From contig NZ_CP107902.1 of the NCBI RefSeq assembly GCF_036013935.1, forward strand, positions 6,977,001 to 7,041,000: a DNA stretch of 64,000 nucleotides. The letters run 5' to 3'. Origin of the DNA: Streptomyces sp. NBC_00461. GTDB taxonomy: Bacteria; Actinomycetota; Actinomycetes; Streptomycetales; Streptomycetaceae. Within the stretch, counting starts at the first letter, position 1; every line of letters begins with the position of its first letter. A program made the translations under genes and the position numbers. This document shows, piece after piece, positions 1 through 8,223 of the stretch. The notes below the pieces were generated by a model that made no database searches, had not been told where the DNA came from, and saw only the letters and a list, made by a program, of their open reading frames with translations.

Positions 1-1
1 C

Positions 2-2611
2 GAGTTGCTGCGAGGCGACAGCGAGGAGACGGTCGAGACCTGGGCCGGCGCCCTCATCCCCATCTACCCGGCCACCGCCAAACTGGAGTCCTGGAAGATC
101 GGCAAGGCCCTCCAGACGGTCCTGCCCAGCGCCCAGGACGCCGTCGACCCCCTTCCGCCCACGCTCCGCGAGGGCCGCGGCCTGATCACCCTCCCCGAGG
201 CCCTCCTCAAGATCCACCGCCCGCACACCAAGGCCGACATCGAGGATGCCCGCGCCCGCCTGAAGTGGGACGAGGCCTTCGTCCTCCAGGTGGCCCTCGC
301 CCGGCGCCGCCACGCCGACTCCCAACTCCCGGCGGTCGCCCGCAGACCCAAGCCCGACGGCCTCCTGGCGGCCTTCGACGACCGCCTCCCCTTCACCCTC
401 ACCGAGGGTCAGCAGAAGGTCTCCAAGGAGATCTTCGACGACCTGGCGACAGAGCATCCGATGCACCGGCTGCTGCAGGGCGAGGTGGGTTCGGGCAAGG
501 CACAGCCACTTGACTCCCTCGTGCTCACTCCTGCCGGATTCCGCCTCATGGGCGACATGGCGGTGGGGGACGAGGTCGTCGTGCCGGACGGCGACATCGC
601 GCTGATCGACGGCGTGTTCCCGCAAGGGGAGCGTGAGGTCTGGCGCTTGGTTCTCTCCGATGGAAGCTCCGTCGAGTGCGACGACGAGCATCTCTGGATC
701 GTCGGTACGAGCAGTGGATGGCAGCGAGGCCAGAGCCCCGAGGTCATGACGACGCGAGAGCTCCGGCTGGACACGTTCACAGCCGACGGATCCTCGAAGT
801 GGCACCTCCCGGCAGCCGCCCCGGTCGATCTCGGAGGCGACTCGGCGCTGCCGCTCGATCCGTATCGGTTGGGCCTCCGGCTGGGAGACGGGTCATTGCC
901 CGGGGAATCCGTCCCGGACGCCTTCAAGAACACTTCGGTCAAGAACCGTCACGCGCTGCTGCAGGGTCTTCTGGACGCCGATGGCACCGTCGGCGAGGAC
1001 GGCTTGGGCATCTCCCTGTACTCGGCCTCGCGCGGCTTCGCCGACGACGTCGCCTGGCTGGTCCGGTCGCTGGGTGGCCGGGCCCGTGTGCTGTCGGAGG
1101 AATTCGCCTTCAGGGTCTCGGTGGCCCTGCCTGACGAGTACGCACCGTTCCGGCTCACCCGCAAGGCCGAGCGCGTGCGCCCGGGTCCCGGACAGGAGAC
1201 GTTCCGGCGAGGCATCCGTGCCGTCGAGTACGTGGGACGAAAACCCGTGCAGTGCATCAGCGTCGCCCACCCGAGCCACGCCTACGTCACCGACAACTTC
1301 ACGGTCACCCACAACACGATGGTGGCTCTGCGCGCCATGCTCGCCACGGTCGACGCCGGTGGTCAGGCCGCCATGCTCGCGCCGACCGAGGTCCTCGCCC
1401 AGCAGCACCACCGCTCGATCACCGAGATGATGGGCGACCTGGCCGAGGGCGGCATGCTCGGCGGAGTGGAGCACGCCACCAAGGTGGTGCTGCTCACCGG
1501 CTCGATGGGGACGGCCGCGCGCCGCCAGGCCATGCTGGACCTGGTCACCGGTGAGGCCGGAATCGTGATCGGCACGCACGCGCTGATCGAGGACAAGGTC
1601 CAGTTCCACGACCTGGGCCTCGTCGTCGTCGACGAACAGCACCGCTTCGGCGTCGAACAGCGCGACGCCCTGCGCGGCAAGGGCAAGCAGCCCCCGCACC
1701 TCCTCGTCATGACGGCCACCCCCATCCCGCGCACGGTCGCCATGACCGTCTTCGGCGACCTCGACACGTCGGTCCTCGACCAGCTCCCCGCCGGCCGCTC
1801 CCCGATCGCCAGCCATGTCGTCCCCGCTGCCGACAAGCCCCACTTCCTGGCCCGCGCATGGGAGCGGGTCCGCGAGGAGGTCGAGGGCGGCCACCAGGCG
1901 TACGTCGTCTGCCCCCGCATCGGCGACGACATCGACGAACAGGCCGACCCGAAGAAGTCCGGCAGGAAGAAGGCCCCCGAGGACGAGGCCGAGAAGCGCC
2001 CCCCGCTCGCCGTCCTCGACGTGGCCGGCAAGCTCTCCAAGGGCCCCCTTCAGGGCCTCCGCGTCGAGGTGCTGCACGGCCGCATGCACCCCGACGACAA
2101 GGACGCGGTCATGCGCCGCTTCGCGGCCGGCGACACGGACGTCCTGGTGGCCACCACGGTCATCGAGGTGGGGGTCAACGTCCCGAACGCCACGGCCATG
2201 GTGATCATGGACGCCGACCGCTTCGGCGTCTCCCAGCTCCACCAGCTGCGCGGCCGGGTGGGGCGAGGTTCGGCGGCCGGCCTCTGCCTCCTGGTCACCG
2301 AGATGCCGGAGGCGAGCGCCGCCCGCCAGCGCCTCAACGCCGTCGCCGCCACTCTGGACGGCTTCGAACTCTCCCGTATCGACCTCGAACAACGCCGCGA
2401 GGGTGACGTCCTGGGCCAGGCCCAGTCCGGCGCCCGCACGAGCCTCCGCGTCCTGGCGGTCATCGAGGACGAGGAGGTCATCGCGGAGGCGAGGGAGGAG
2501 GCGACTGCGGTGGTGGAGGCAGATCCCGAGCTGACGGCGCTTCCGGGCCTGCGCACAGCCCTGGACGCCCTCCTGGACGAGGAAAGGGAGCAGTACTTGG
2601 AAAAGGGCTGA
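2..2611 (+). CDS. recG: ATP-dependent DNA helicase RecG, 5'-partial, intein-interrupted
   Basis: RecG is a superfamily 2 helicase that remodels stalled forks and Holliday junctions. The window opens inside the gene: about 150 N-terminal residues of the wedge domain are missing, and the frame is open from base 2 with no credible start. After the wedge remnant the helicase core begins at nt 380. Motif I is GEVGSGK (nt 479-499), but its final Thr is encoded only at nt 1316, after an 816-nt in-frame intein. Motif II is DEQH (nt about 1631-1642), followed by FG as is typical of RecG. Motif III is TATPIPRT, and the C-terminal helicase lobe ends QLRGRVGRG. The C-terminus (EREQYLEKG) is followed by a short gap to rsmD, as in other Streptomyces. 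Without the intein, 596 residues are visible, fitting a full RecG of about 740. Enzyme activity requires the intein to be spliced out. Confidence 0.95.
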   Translation, partial: ELLRGDSEETVETWAGALIPIYPATAKLESWKIGKALQTVLPSAQDAVDPLPPTLREGRGLITLPEALLKIHRPHTKADIEDARARLKWDEAFVLQVALARRRHADSQLPAVARRPKPDGLLAAFDDRLPFTLTEGQQKVSKEIFDDLATEHPMHRLLQGEVGSGKAQPLDSLVLTPAGFRLMGDMAVGDEVVVPDGDIALIDGVFPQGEREVWRLVLSDGSSVECDDEHLWIVGTSSGWQRGQSPEVMTTRELRLDTFTADGSSKWHLPAAAPVDLGGDSALPLDPYRLGLRLGDGSLPGESVPDAFKNTSVKNRHALLQGLLDADGTVGEDGLGISLYSASRGFADDVAWLVRSLGGRARVLSEEFAFRVSVALPDEYAPFRLTRKAERVRPGPGQETFRRGIRAVEYVGRKPVQCISVAHPSHAYVTDNFTVTHNTMVALRAMLATVDAGGQAAMLAPTEVLAQQHHRSITEMMGDLAEGGMLGGVEHATKVVLLTGSMGTAARRQAMLDLVTGEAGIVIGTHALIEDKVQFHDLGLVVVDEQHRFGVEQRDALRGKGKQPPHLLVMTATPIPRTVAMTVFGDLDTSVLDQLPAGRSPIASHVVPAADKPHFLARAWERVREEVEGGHQAYVVCPRIGDDIDEQADPKKSGRKKAPEDEAEKRPPLAVLDVAGKLSKGPLQGLRVEVLHGRMHPDDKDAVMRRFAAGDTDVLVATTVIEVGVNVPNATAMVIMDADRFGVSQLHQLRGRVGRGSAAGLCLLVTEMPEASAARQRLNAVAATLDGFELSRIDLEQRREGDVLGQAQSGARTSLRVLAVIEDEEVIAEAREEATAVVEADPELTALPGLRTALDALLDEEREQYLEKG
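500..1315 (+). other. Intein in RecG Walker A (class-3-like, mini)
   Basis: A 272-residue in-frame insertion splits GEVGSGK from T of the P-loop. It carries protein-splicing blocks. Block A starts AQPLDSLVLTPAGF with Ala1 instead of Cys/Ser. Block B contains CDDEHLW with His64 and Trp66. Block F is VQCISV with Cys252 followed by HAYVTDNF. Block G ends VTHN (Thr270, His271, Asn272), then the +1 Thr of the extein. Ala1 with Trp at B:12, Cys at F:4 and Thr at G:5 is the WCT signature of class 3 inteins, in which the block F Cys makes the first branched intermediate. Endonuclease remnants are RLGLRLGDGS (residues 123-132) and LLQGLLDADG (153-162). They lie only about 30 residues apart, so the LAGLIDADG domain is strongly shortened. 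Class and boundaries come from motif reading only. Confidence 0.9.
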
Positions 2612-2624
2612 ACCGGACCCACCG

Positions 2625-2655
2625 AGGGGCGCGGGGAACTGCGCGACCAGCCACA
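2625..2655 (+). repeat. Dispersed repeat, copy A (recG-rsmD gap)
   Basis: The intergenic sequence beginning AGGGGCGCGGGGAACTG and continuing CGCGACCAGCCAC lies 14 bp after the recG stop. A near-identical sequence occurs inside smc at 12921-12966. From general familiarity, this motif is scattered through Streptomyces genomes, usually between genes. I see no hairpin or ORF in it. Confidence 0.65.
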
Positions 2656-2691
2656 ATGAACCTTGAACCCGCCCACGACCAAGGACCAAAG

Positions 2692-3279
2692 ATGACCCGC
2701 GTGATCGCCGGCGCAGCCGGCGGACGTCGCCTAGCCGTCCCACCCGGCAATGGAACCCGCCCCACCTCCGACCGAGCACGCGAAGGTCTCTTCTCCACCT
2801 GGCAGTCCCTCCTCGGCGGCCCTCTGGCAGGCGAACGAGTCCTCGACCTCTACGCGGGGTCAGGCGCCGTAGGCCTGGAAGCCCTCTCCCGCGGCGCCGG
2901 CCACACCCTCCTGGTCGAGGCGGACGCCCGCGCCGCCCGCACGATCCGCGAGAACGTCAAGAGCATCGGCCTCCCCGGCGCCGAGGTGCGGGCCGGCAAA
3001 GCCGAACAGATCATCCAGACTCCGGCGCCGGCGGAGCCGTACGACATCGTCTTCCTCGACCCCCCGTACGCCGTCACGGACGACGATCTTCGCGAGATTC
3101 TCCTCACACTCCGCTCGGGGGGCTGGCTCGCGCCGGAAGCCCTCGTCACCGTGGAGCGCAGCACCAGAGGCGGCGAATTCAGGTGGCCGGACGATTTCGA
3201 AGCGATCAGGGCCCGTCGTTACGGCGAGGGAACGTTTTGGTACGGTCGCGCCGCCTCTACGTGCGAAGACGCACGATGA
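2692..3279 (+). CDS. rsmD: 16S rRNA (guanine966-N2)-methyltransferase RsmD
   Basis: This SAM-dependent enzyme methylates G966 of 16S rRNA during 30S assembly. The 195-residue product has the RsmD N-terminus MTRVIAGAAGGRRL, the SAM-binding loop DLYAGSGAVGLEA (about residues 52-64), and the catalytic FLDPPY (about 121-126, the (D/N)PPY motif of N-methyltransferases). ATG 2692 is preferred over the upstream ATG at 2656 because AAGGA sits 6 bp before it and the family begins with MTRVIAG. It follows recG after 80 bp that hold a dispersed repeat. coaD follows within 30 bp, a common bacterial pairing, so the two are probably cotranscribed. Confidence 0.93.
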   Translation: MTRVIAGAAGGRRLAVPPGNGTRPTSDRAREGLFSTWQSLLGGPLAGERVLDLYAGSGAVGLEALSRGAGHTLLVEADARAARTIRENVKSIGLPGAEVRAGKAEQIIQTPAPAEPYDIVFLDPPYAVTDDDLREILLTLRSGGWLAPEALVTVERSTRGGEFRWPDDFEAIRARRYGEGTFWYGRAASTCEDAR

Positions 3280-3305
3280 CCGGACCGGAGAGCGAGGGAT
3301 CACTA

Positions 3306-3785
3306 GTGCGCCGCGCCGTCTGTCCCGGGTCGTTCGACCCGATCACCAACGGACATCTCGACATCATCTCCCGCGCCTCACGTCTGTACGACGAGGTCTA
3401 TGTCGCGGTCATGATCAACCAGTCGAAGAAGGGCTTGTTCGAGATCGAGGAGCGGATCGACCTCATCGGCCAGGTCACCGCCGAATACGGAAACGTGAAG
3501 GTCGAGGCATTCCACGGCCTCCTCGTCGACTTCTGCAAGCAGCGCGACATCCCCGCCATCGTCAAGGGCCTGCGCGCCGTCAGCGACTTCGACTACGAGC
3601 TGCAGATGGCCCAGATGAACAACGGGCTCTCCGGCGTGGAGACCCTCTTCGTGCCCACCAACCCGACCTACAGCTTCCTGTCCTCCTCGCTCGTCAAGGA
3701 GGTCGCGACCTGGGGCGGAGACGTCTCCCACCTGGTCCCGCCGCTGGTCCTCCAGGCCCTCAACAAGCGCCTGCGCAAGGACTGA
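3306..3785 (+). CDS. coaD: Phosphopantetheine adenylyltransferase
   Basis: CoaD transfers AMP from ATP to 4'-phosphopantetheine, the penultimate step of coenzyme A synthesis in the cytosol. The 159-residue product opens MRRAVCPGSFDPITNGHLDI, with the nucleotidyltransferase signature TNGH (residues 14-17). It contains the conserved KGLRAVSDFDYELQMAQMN stretch and the C-terminal YSFLSSSLVKEVA motif that contacts ATP. The start is GTG 3306 with GAGGGA about 7 bp upstream. An ATG at 3276 overlaps the rsmD stop (ATGA) and would add ten residues absent from the family. Length and motifs are full and normal. Confidence 0.95.
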   Translation: MRRAVCPGSFDPITNGHLDIISRASRLYDEVYVAVMINQSKKGLFEIEERIDLIGQVTAEYGNVKVEAFHGLLVDFCKQRDIPAIVKGLRAVSDFDYELQMAQMNNGLSGVETLFVPTNPTYSFLSSSLVKEVATWGGDVSHLVPPLVLQALNKRLRKD

Positions 3786-3860
3786 TGGGGCCGAGGGGCT
3801 GATGGGGCTACAGTCGTTCCGTCCGTCTCCAACACATCGGCAGAGAGTGGCGAGCACACG

Positions 3861-4934
3861 GTGGACGTGCAGAAGAAGCTCGACGAGATCGTCGCGGCGG
3901 TCTCCAGTGCCCGGGCCATGCCCATGTCGGCCTCGTGCGTGATCAACCGCGCCGACCTGCTCGCCCAGCTCGAAGAGGTGCGCGCGGCCCTGCCCGACTC
4001 CCTGGCCCAGGCGCAGGAACTGATCGGCGGCCGCGAGGAGATGGTCGAGCAGGCCCGCCAGGAGGCCGACCGGATCATCGGCCAGGCGCACGCCGAGCGC
4101 GGCTCGCTGATCTCCGACACCGAGGTCGCCCGCCGCTCCCAGGCCGAGGCCGACCGCATCCTGACCGAGGCCCGCCAGGAGGCCGAGGAGGTCCGCGCCG
4201 AGGCCGACGACTACGTCGACTCCAAGCTCGCCAACTTCGAGGTCGTCCTCACCAAAACGCTCGGCTCCGTCGGCCGCGGCCGCGAGAAGCTGCTCGGCAC
4301 CGGTCCGGGCGTCGACGAACAGGGCTACGAGGACGAGGACGCCCCCGAGCGCAGCCACGACCCGGAGACCCTGCGCAAGGACGCCGACGCCTACGTCGAC
4401 GTCAAGCTCGGTGCCTTCGAGGCGGTCCTCGCCAAGACCCTGGAGGCCGTCGGCCGCGGCCGCCAGAAACTGCACGGCCGGATCGCCACCGACGACCTCG
4501 GCGCCCTCGCCGACGATGCCTCCGCCCTGCAGCACTCCAGCGACGCCGACTACCTGTCCGACCTCGCCGCCCTCACGCAGCAGGAGACCACCCAGGCCGA
4601 GCAGTCCGCCCAGCAGCGGGCGTACACGGAGCCACAGCCGGCATACGGCTACCAACAGCAGACCGACCCCTACGCCGGCGGTTACCAGCAGCAGGGCTAC
4701 GGCGGACAGGACGCGTACGGCTACCAGCAGGCCGATCCGTACGCGTACCAGGGCTACGACGCCCAGCAGGCGGCGTACGACCCGAACCAGGGGCAGCAGG
4801 CGCACCAGGGGCAGCAGGGCCACCAGGCGCATCAGGACCACCAGGCGTACGCCCTCGACGAGACCAGCCTCTTCGACACCGGCATGATCACGCCCGAGCA
4901 GCTCAGGGCGTACGAGCAGGGCCGAGGCCAGTAA
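3861..4934 (+). CDS. DivIVA-like coiled-coil protein with internal repeat and Gln/Tyr-rich tail
   Basis: This 357-residue protein starts at GTG 3861 and lies between coaD and the DUF177-rpmF pair, a conserved Streptomyces position. Residues 1-120 are Ala/Glu/Arg-rich heptad-like coiled coil (QARQEADRII, AEADRILTEARQEAEEV), similar to DivIVA or the ATP-synthase b subunit, which are the usual automatic labels. A block starting DDYVDSKLANFEVVL (about 116-144) is repeated 60 residues later as DAYVDVKLGAFEAVL (about 176-204), both ending VGRGR(E/Q)KL. Residues about 250-330 are low-complexity Gln/Tyr/Gly (YGYQQ, GYQQQGYGG, then GQQAHQGQQGHQ). There is no signal peptide or membrane segment. A role in polar growth or the cytoskeleton is an inference from the coiled coil only. 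Confidence 0.75.
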   Translation: MDVQKKLDEIVAAVSSARAMPMSASCVINRADLLAQLEEVRAALPDSLAQAQELIGGREEMVEQARQEADRIIGQAHAERGSLISDTEVARRSQAEADRILTEARQEAEEVRAEADDYVDSKLANFEVVLTKTLGSVGRGREKLLGTGPGVDEQGYEDEDAPERSHDPETLRKDADAYVDVKLGAFEAVLAKTLEAVGRGRQKLHGRIATDDLGALADDASALQHSSDADYLSDLAALTQQETTQAEQSAQQRAYTEPQPAYGYQQQTDPYAGGYQQQGYGGQDAYGYQQADPYAYQGYDAQQAAYDPNQGQQAHQGQQGHQAHQDHQAYALDETSLFDTGMITPEQLRAYEQGRGQ

Positions 4935-5065
4935 GGAACCACCGGATTGGGCCGTGAGGGAAAGGTCCAGTATCCTGGCTCTTCGGTCGCGTGTACGTCC
5001 GCGATCTGCGCTGCCCGGCAACACCGAGGGCAGCGTCCCTCTGAGCTCGAAGATCGAAAGCAGGA

Positions 5066-5725
5066 ATGGCTCTGAACGCCCGCCTCGACCACCGCAAGCC
5101 TCTCGTGTTCGACACACACGAGCTGGGGCGGCGGCCCGGTGCGCTGCAGCGCCTGACCCGCCAGATCGACGCTCCCAAGGATCTCGGGATCGCGGGAGTC
5201 ATCGGAGTGCCGGAAGGCGCCCCGCTGGAGCTCGCACTCCGGCTCGAGTCGGTCATGGAAGGGGTGCTTGTCACAGGCGCCGCCCGTGCACAGGCCGAGG
5301 GGGAGTGCGTAAGGTGTCTGGAGCCGCTAGAGCTGGCGCTCGAAGCGGAATTCCAGGAGATGTTCTCGTACCATGACGCCGACGATCGGGGCCGCCCCAA
5401 GGCGGAGCCGACCGACGACGCCGAGGGATCAGCAGAAGACGAGGACAGGCTCTTCATCGAGGACGGATTGTTCGACCTCGAACCCGTGCTGCGGGATGCG
5501 GTGGTGCTCGCACTGCCGATGCAGCCGGTGTGCCAGGACGACTGCCTGGGCCTGTGCTCCGAGTGCGGAGCGCGGCTCACGGACGACCCGGACCACCACC
5601 ACGACGCCGTCGACATCCGTTGGGCGGCACTGCAGGGACTCGCCGGTTCACTCGAAGATGGCGAGAAGGACGAGATGAGCGGCGCTGACGCGGAAGCGGG
5701 CGTCGACGAGAAGCAGGAGAAGTAG
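5066..5725 (+). CDS. DUF177 (YceD-family) metal-binding protein
   Basis: The 219-residue protein belongs to the YceD/DUF177 family, almost always encoded just before rpmF and linked to 23S rRNA accumulation. It shows the family Cys cluster: CVRCLEPL in the first half (around residue 82) and CLGLCSECG near the C-terminal third, presumed to bind metal. The middle is acidic ([18 protein letters not shown]). ATG 5066 has GCAGGA directly upstream. The stop is 2 bp before the rpmF GTG, so the two are translationally coupled. The exact biochemical function is unknown. Confidence 0.88.
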   Translation: MALNARLDHRKPLVFDTHELGRRPGALQRLTRQIDAPKDLGIAGVIGVPEGAPLELALRLESVMEGVLVTGAARAQAEGECVRCLEPLELALEAEFQEMFSYHDADDRGRPKAEPTDDAEGSAEDEDRLFIEDGLFDLEPVLRDAVVLALPMQPVCQDDCLGLCSECGARLTDDPDHHHDAVDIRWAALQGLAGSLEDGEKDEMSGADAEAGVDEKQEK

Positions 5726-5727
5726 CC

Positions 5728-5901
5728 GTGGCTGTTCCGAAGCGGAAGATGTCGCGCAGCAACACGCGCCACCGCCGGTCGCAGTGGAAGGCTGCGGTCC
5801 CCACCCTGGTTGCGTGCGAGCGCTGCCACGAGCCCAAGCTGCAGCACATTGCGTGCCCGTCTTGCGGCACTTACAACAAGCGCCAGGTCCTCGAGGTCTG
5901 A
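5728..5901 (+). CDS. rpmF: 50S ribosomal protein L32 (zinc-binding form)
   Basis: A 57-residue basic protein, [19 protein letters not shown]..., with the standard L32 N-terminus. It has two CxxC pairs (Cys30/Cys33 and Cys43/Cys46) forming a zinc ribbon, so this is the C+ paralogue used when zinc is available. Start is GTG 5728, two bases after the DUF177 stop; GCAGGAGA in the upstream gene provides the ribosome-binding site. It sits in the DUF177-rpmF-rnc operon. Confidence 0.95.
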   Translation: MAVPKRKMSRSNTRHRRSQWKAAVPTLVACERCHEPKLQHIACPSCGTYNKRQVLEV

Positions 5902-5920
5902 GCGGCTGGTGAGAGGCACC

Positions 5921-6748
5921 GTGTCCACTGCCAAGAAGGCGGATGACGCCAAGGCGGACCCATCCGCCAAGAAGAAAGCGGACAACACGGCCTCGTCCCA
6001 CACGCTTCTGGAAGGGCGGCTCGGGTACAAGCTCGAGTCCGCCCTTCTGGTGCGTGCGCTGACCCACCGTTCGTACGCGTACGAGAACGGCGGTCTGCCG
6101 ACCAACGAGCGGCTGGAGTTCCTCGGGGACTCCGTGCTGGGCCTCGTGGTCACGGACACGCTGTACACCACCCACCCCGACCTGCCCGAAGGCCAGCTGG
6201 CCAAGTTGCGGGCCGCGGTGGTCAACTCGCGTGCGTTGGCGGAGGTCGGTCGTGGTCTCGACCTGGGCTCCTTCATCCGGCTCGGCCGGGGTGAAGAAGG
6301 CACAGGCGGCCGGGACAAGGCGTCCATCCTCGCCGACACCCTTGAAGCGGTGATCGGCGCGGTCTATCTCGACCAGGGCCTCGACGCGGCCTCCGAACTG
6401 GTGCATCGCCTGTTCGACCCGCTGATCGAGAAGTCCTCGAACCTCGGAGCCGGCCTGGACTGGAAGACCAGCCTCCAGGAGCTCACCGCGACCGAAAGCC
6501 TCGGCGTGCCCGAGTACCTGGTCACGGAGACCGGCCCCGATCACGAGAAGACCTTCACTGCTGCCGCCCGCGTCGGAGGCGTCTCGTACGGCACCGGCAC
6601 CGGCCGCAGCAAGAAGGAGGCGGAGCAGCAGGCCGCCGAGTCCGCCTGGCGGTCCATCCGGGCCGCAGCGGACGAGCGCGCCGAGAAGGCGGCGGCCGAG
6701 AAGGCCGCCCTGGACGGCGACGAAGGCCCGACGTCCGTCTCTGCCTGA
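5921..6748 (+). CDS. rnc: Ribonuclease III
   Basis: RNase III cleaves double-stranded RNA in rRNA precursors and mRNAs. In S. coelicolor the orthologue (absB) globally affects antibiotic production. The 275-residue product has a Lys/Ala/Asp-rich N-terminal extension of about 25 residues, then the RNase III domain with signature [14 protein letters not shown] (62-75), the second acidic cluster [13 protein letters not shown], and a C-terminal dsRNA-binding domain (from about DWKTSLQEL to EQQAAESAW). GTG 5921 is preferred because GAGAGG lies 4 bp upstream; GTG 5909 would add four residues. The last residues are an Ala/Glu/Lys-rich tail. Confidence 0.95.
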   Translation: MSTAKKADDAKADPSAKKKADNTASSHTLLEGRLGYKLESALLVRALTHRSYAYENGGLPTNERLEFLGDSVLGLVVTDTLYTTHPDLPEGQLAKLRAAVVNSRALAEVGRGLDLGSFIRLGRGEEGTGGRDKASILADTLEAVIGAVYLDQGLDAASELVHRLFDPLIEKSSNLGAGLDWKTSLQELTATESLGVPEYLVTETGPDHEKTFTAAARVGGVSYGTGTGRSKKEAEQQAAESAWRSIRAAADERAEKAAAEKAALDGDEGPTSVSA

Positions 6749-6765
6749 CGAACAGCGCCTCCTGA

Positions 6766-6799
6766 GCAGCGCCCGTCCCCGCCGCGGGGCGGGCGCTGC
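6766..6799 (+). terminator. Hairpin terminator after rnc
   Basis: GCAGCGCCCGTCCCC pairs with GGGGCGGGCGCTGC around a 5-nt loop, with one bulged base. It lies 18 bp after the rnc stop and 34 bp before mutM. No long U-run follows, as is common in Streptomyces. Confidence 0.65.
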
Positions 6800-6832
6800 G
6801 TTCATCCACAGCGTTTTGGTACGGGGGTTGTG

Positions 6833-7717
6833 ATGCCCGAGTTGCCCGAGGTCGAGGTCGTCCGGCGCGGCCTGGAGCGGTGGGTCGCCCACCGGGTCGT
6901 CGCCGACGCCGAGGTGCTGCACCCGCGTGCCGTACGCCGTCACATCGCCGGCGCCGACGACTTCGCGCACCGCCTCAAGGGGCATCGCTTCGGTGTCCCG
7001 AGCCGCCGCGGCAAGTACCTGTGGCTCCCCCTGGAGGACACCCAACAGTCTGTCCTGGCGCACCTCGGCATGAGCGGCCAGCTCCTGGTCCAGCCGACCG
7101 CGGCTCCCGACGAGAAGCACCTCAGAATCCGCGTGCGGTTCGCGGACACGCTGACATCAGCCGCTGCCGCGGCGGGTGCCACTGAGCTCCGCTTCGTCGA
7201 CCAGCGCACCTTCGGCGGGCTGTCGTTGCACGACAACACCCCCGACGGCCTGCCCGACGTCATCGCGCACATCGCGCGCGACCCCCTCGACCCGCTGTTC
7301 GACGACGAGGCCTTCCACCAGGCCCTGCGCCGCAAGCGCACCACCATCAAACGGGCCCTGCTGGACCAGTCGTTGATCAGCGGAGTAGGCAACATCTACG
7401 CGGACGAGGCGCTTTGGCGCGCCCGCGTCCACTACGAGCGCCCGACGGCCGGCTTCACCCGCCCGCGCACGGCCGAACTCCTCGGCCACGTAAGGGATGT
7501 GATGAACGCGGCGCTCTCCGTCGGCGGCACCAGCTTCGACAGCCTCTACGTCAACGTCAACGGGGAGTCGGGCTACTTCGACCGCTCGCTCGACGCGTAC
7601 GGCCGTGAAGGTCTGCCGTGCAAGAGGTGCGGTACGCCGATGCGCAGGCGTCCCTGGATGAACCGGTCCAGCTACTTCTGCCCGAGGTGTCAGAGGGCGC
7701 CGCGCGCCGAGTCGTAA
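6833..7717 (+). CDS. mutM: Formamidopyrimidine-DNA glycosylase (Fpg)
   Basis: Fpg excises 8-oxoguanine and formamidopyrimidines and nicks the abasic site. The product of 294 residues begins MPELPEVE. Pro2 becomes the N-terminal catalytic nucleophile after Met removal, which fixes the start at ATG 6833 rather than GTG 6830. RGKYLWLP carries the conserved Lys. HLGMSGQLL and the [12 protein letters not shown] helix-two-turn-helix are present. The C-terminal zinc finger CKRCGT...CPRC is intact. An Ala-rich insert ([11 protein letters not shown]) lies in the N-terminal domain. The 3' end overlaps the convergent HxlR gene by 28 bp. Confidence 0.95.
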   Translation: MPELPEVEVVRRGLERWVAHRVVADAEVLHPRAVRRHIAGADDFAHRLKGHRFGVPSRRGKYLWLPLEDTQQSVLAHLGMSGQLLVQPTAAPDEKHLRIRVRFADTLTSAAAAAGATELRFVDQRTFGGLSLHDNTPDGLPDVIAHIARDPLDPLFDDEAFHQALRRKRTTIKRALLDQSLISGVGNIYADEALWRARVHYERPTAGFTRPRTAELLGHVRDVMNAALSVGGTSFDSLYVNVNGESGYFDRSLDAYGREGLPCKRCGTPMRRRPWMNRSSYFCPRCQRAPRAES

Positions 7718-8115
7718 CGCTCCCGCGAGGCGAGGACGTCGTCCATGCGGCCCTCCACCAGGTGGATGAGGCCCAGCAGCCGCTCGGCGACGTCACGGCC
7801 GAGCGGGGTCAGTTCGTAGTCCACGCGGGGCGGGTTCGTCGGTTGCGCCTCGCGGTGCACCAGCCCGTCGCGCTCCAGCGCGTGCAGGGTCTGGGCCAGC
7901 ATCTTCTCGCTCACGCCGGCAACGCGTCGGCGAAGTTCGTTGAAGCGCAGCGTGCCCTCGTACAGAGCGCCGAGCGTCAGCCCGCCCCAGCGGCCCGTCA
8001 CGTGCTCCAGGGTGCCGCGCGAGGGACAGGCCTTGGCGAACACGTTGTACGGGAGGTCGTCCGCCTCCGTGTGCTCCTGCGGGGTGTCCATCCCAGTGTC
8101 CATCCCAGTGTCCAT
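7690..8115 (-). CDS. HxlR-family winged-helix transcriptional regulator
   Basis: A 141-residue regulator of the HxlR family (redox- and electrophile-responsive dimers). The core contains [22 protein letters not shown], the recognition region [29 protein letters not shown], and the wing ([19 protein letters not shown]). The single Cys near residue 30 matches the position of the sensory Cys in this family. The N-terminus is a triple in-frame repeat ([11 protein letters not shown]) encoded by a 12-bp DNA repeat, so three ATGs compete (8115, 8103, 8091). GAGGA abuts the first ATG, and TACGCT six bases upstream could give a leaderless mRNA. It is divergent from a flavodoxin-like gene with a perfect palindrome between, so it probably controls that gene and itself. 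Confidence 0.88.
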   Translation of the reverse strand: MDTGMDTGMDTPQEHTEADDLPYNVFAKACPSRGTLEHVTGRWGGLTLGALYEGTLRFNELRRRVAGVSEKMLAQTLHALERDGLVHREAQPTNPPRVDYELTPLGRDVAERLLGLIHLVEGRMDDVLASRERYDSARGAL

Positions 8116-8154
8116 TCCTCAAGCGTACTCGAACGCAGCGCTAACCCGTAGATT

Positions 8155-8175
8155 GCACTAACTAGAAGTTAGTGC
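8155..8175. promoter_or_regulatory. Perfect palindrome, likely HxlR operator
   Basis: The arms GCACTAACT and AGTTAGTGC are separated by AGA: 18 of 18 arm bases match. It lies 39 bp from the regulator start and 48 bp from the flavodoxin-like GTG, as expected for an operator serving both divergent genes. Assignment to the adjacent HxlR protein is inferred from position. Confidence 0.7.
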
Positions 8176-8223
8176 TTTTCTTTGGTTACCGCCTATGAAG
8201 TGTCTATTTCAGGAGCGCACATC

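Noticed and set aside
893..2779. Long open frame on the minus strand opposite recG (about 628 codons)
   Set aside because: It is a high-GC antisense shadow: no family motifs, no ribosome-binding site, and the plus strand holds a recognised helicase.
3783..3815. Short direct repeat CTGATGGGGC after coaD
   Set aside because: Two 10-bp copies in a GC-rich gap are within chance expectation and have no hairpin.
3378..5117. Minus-strand open frame opposite coaD and the DivIVA-like gene
   Set aside because: Low-complexity Leu/Gly/Val reading of the complementary strand, no domain; the plus-strand genes are well supported.
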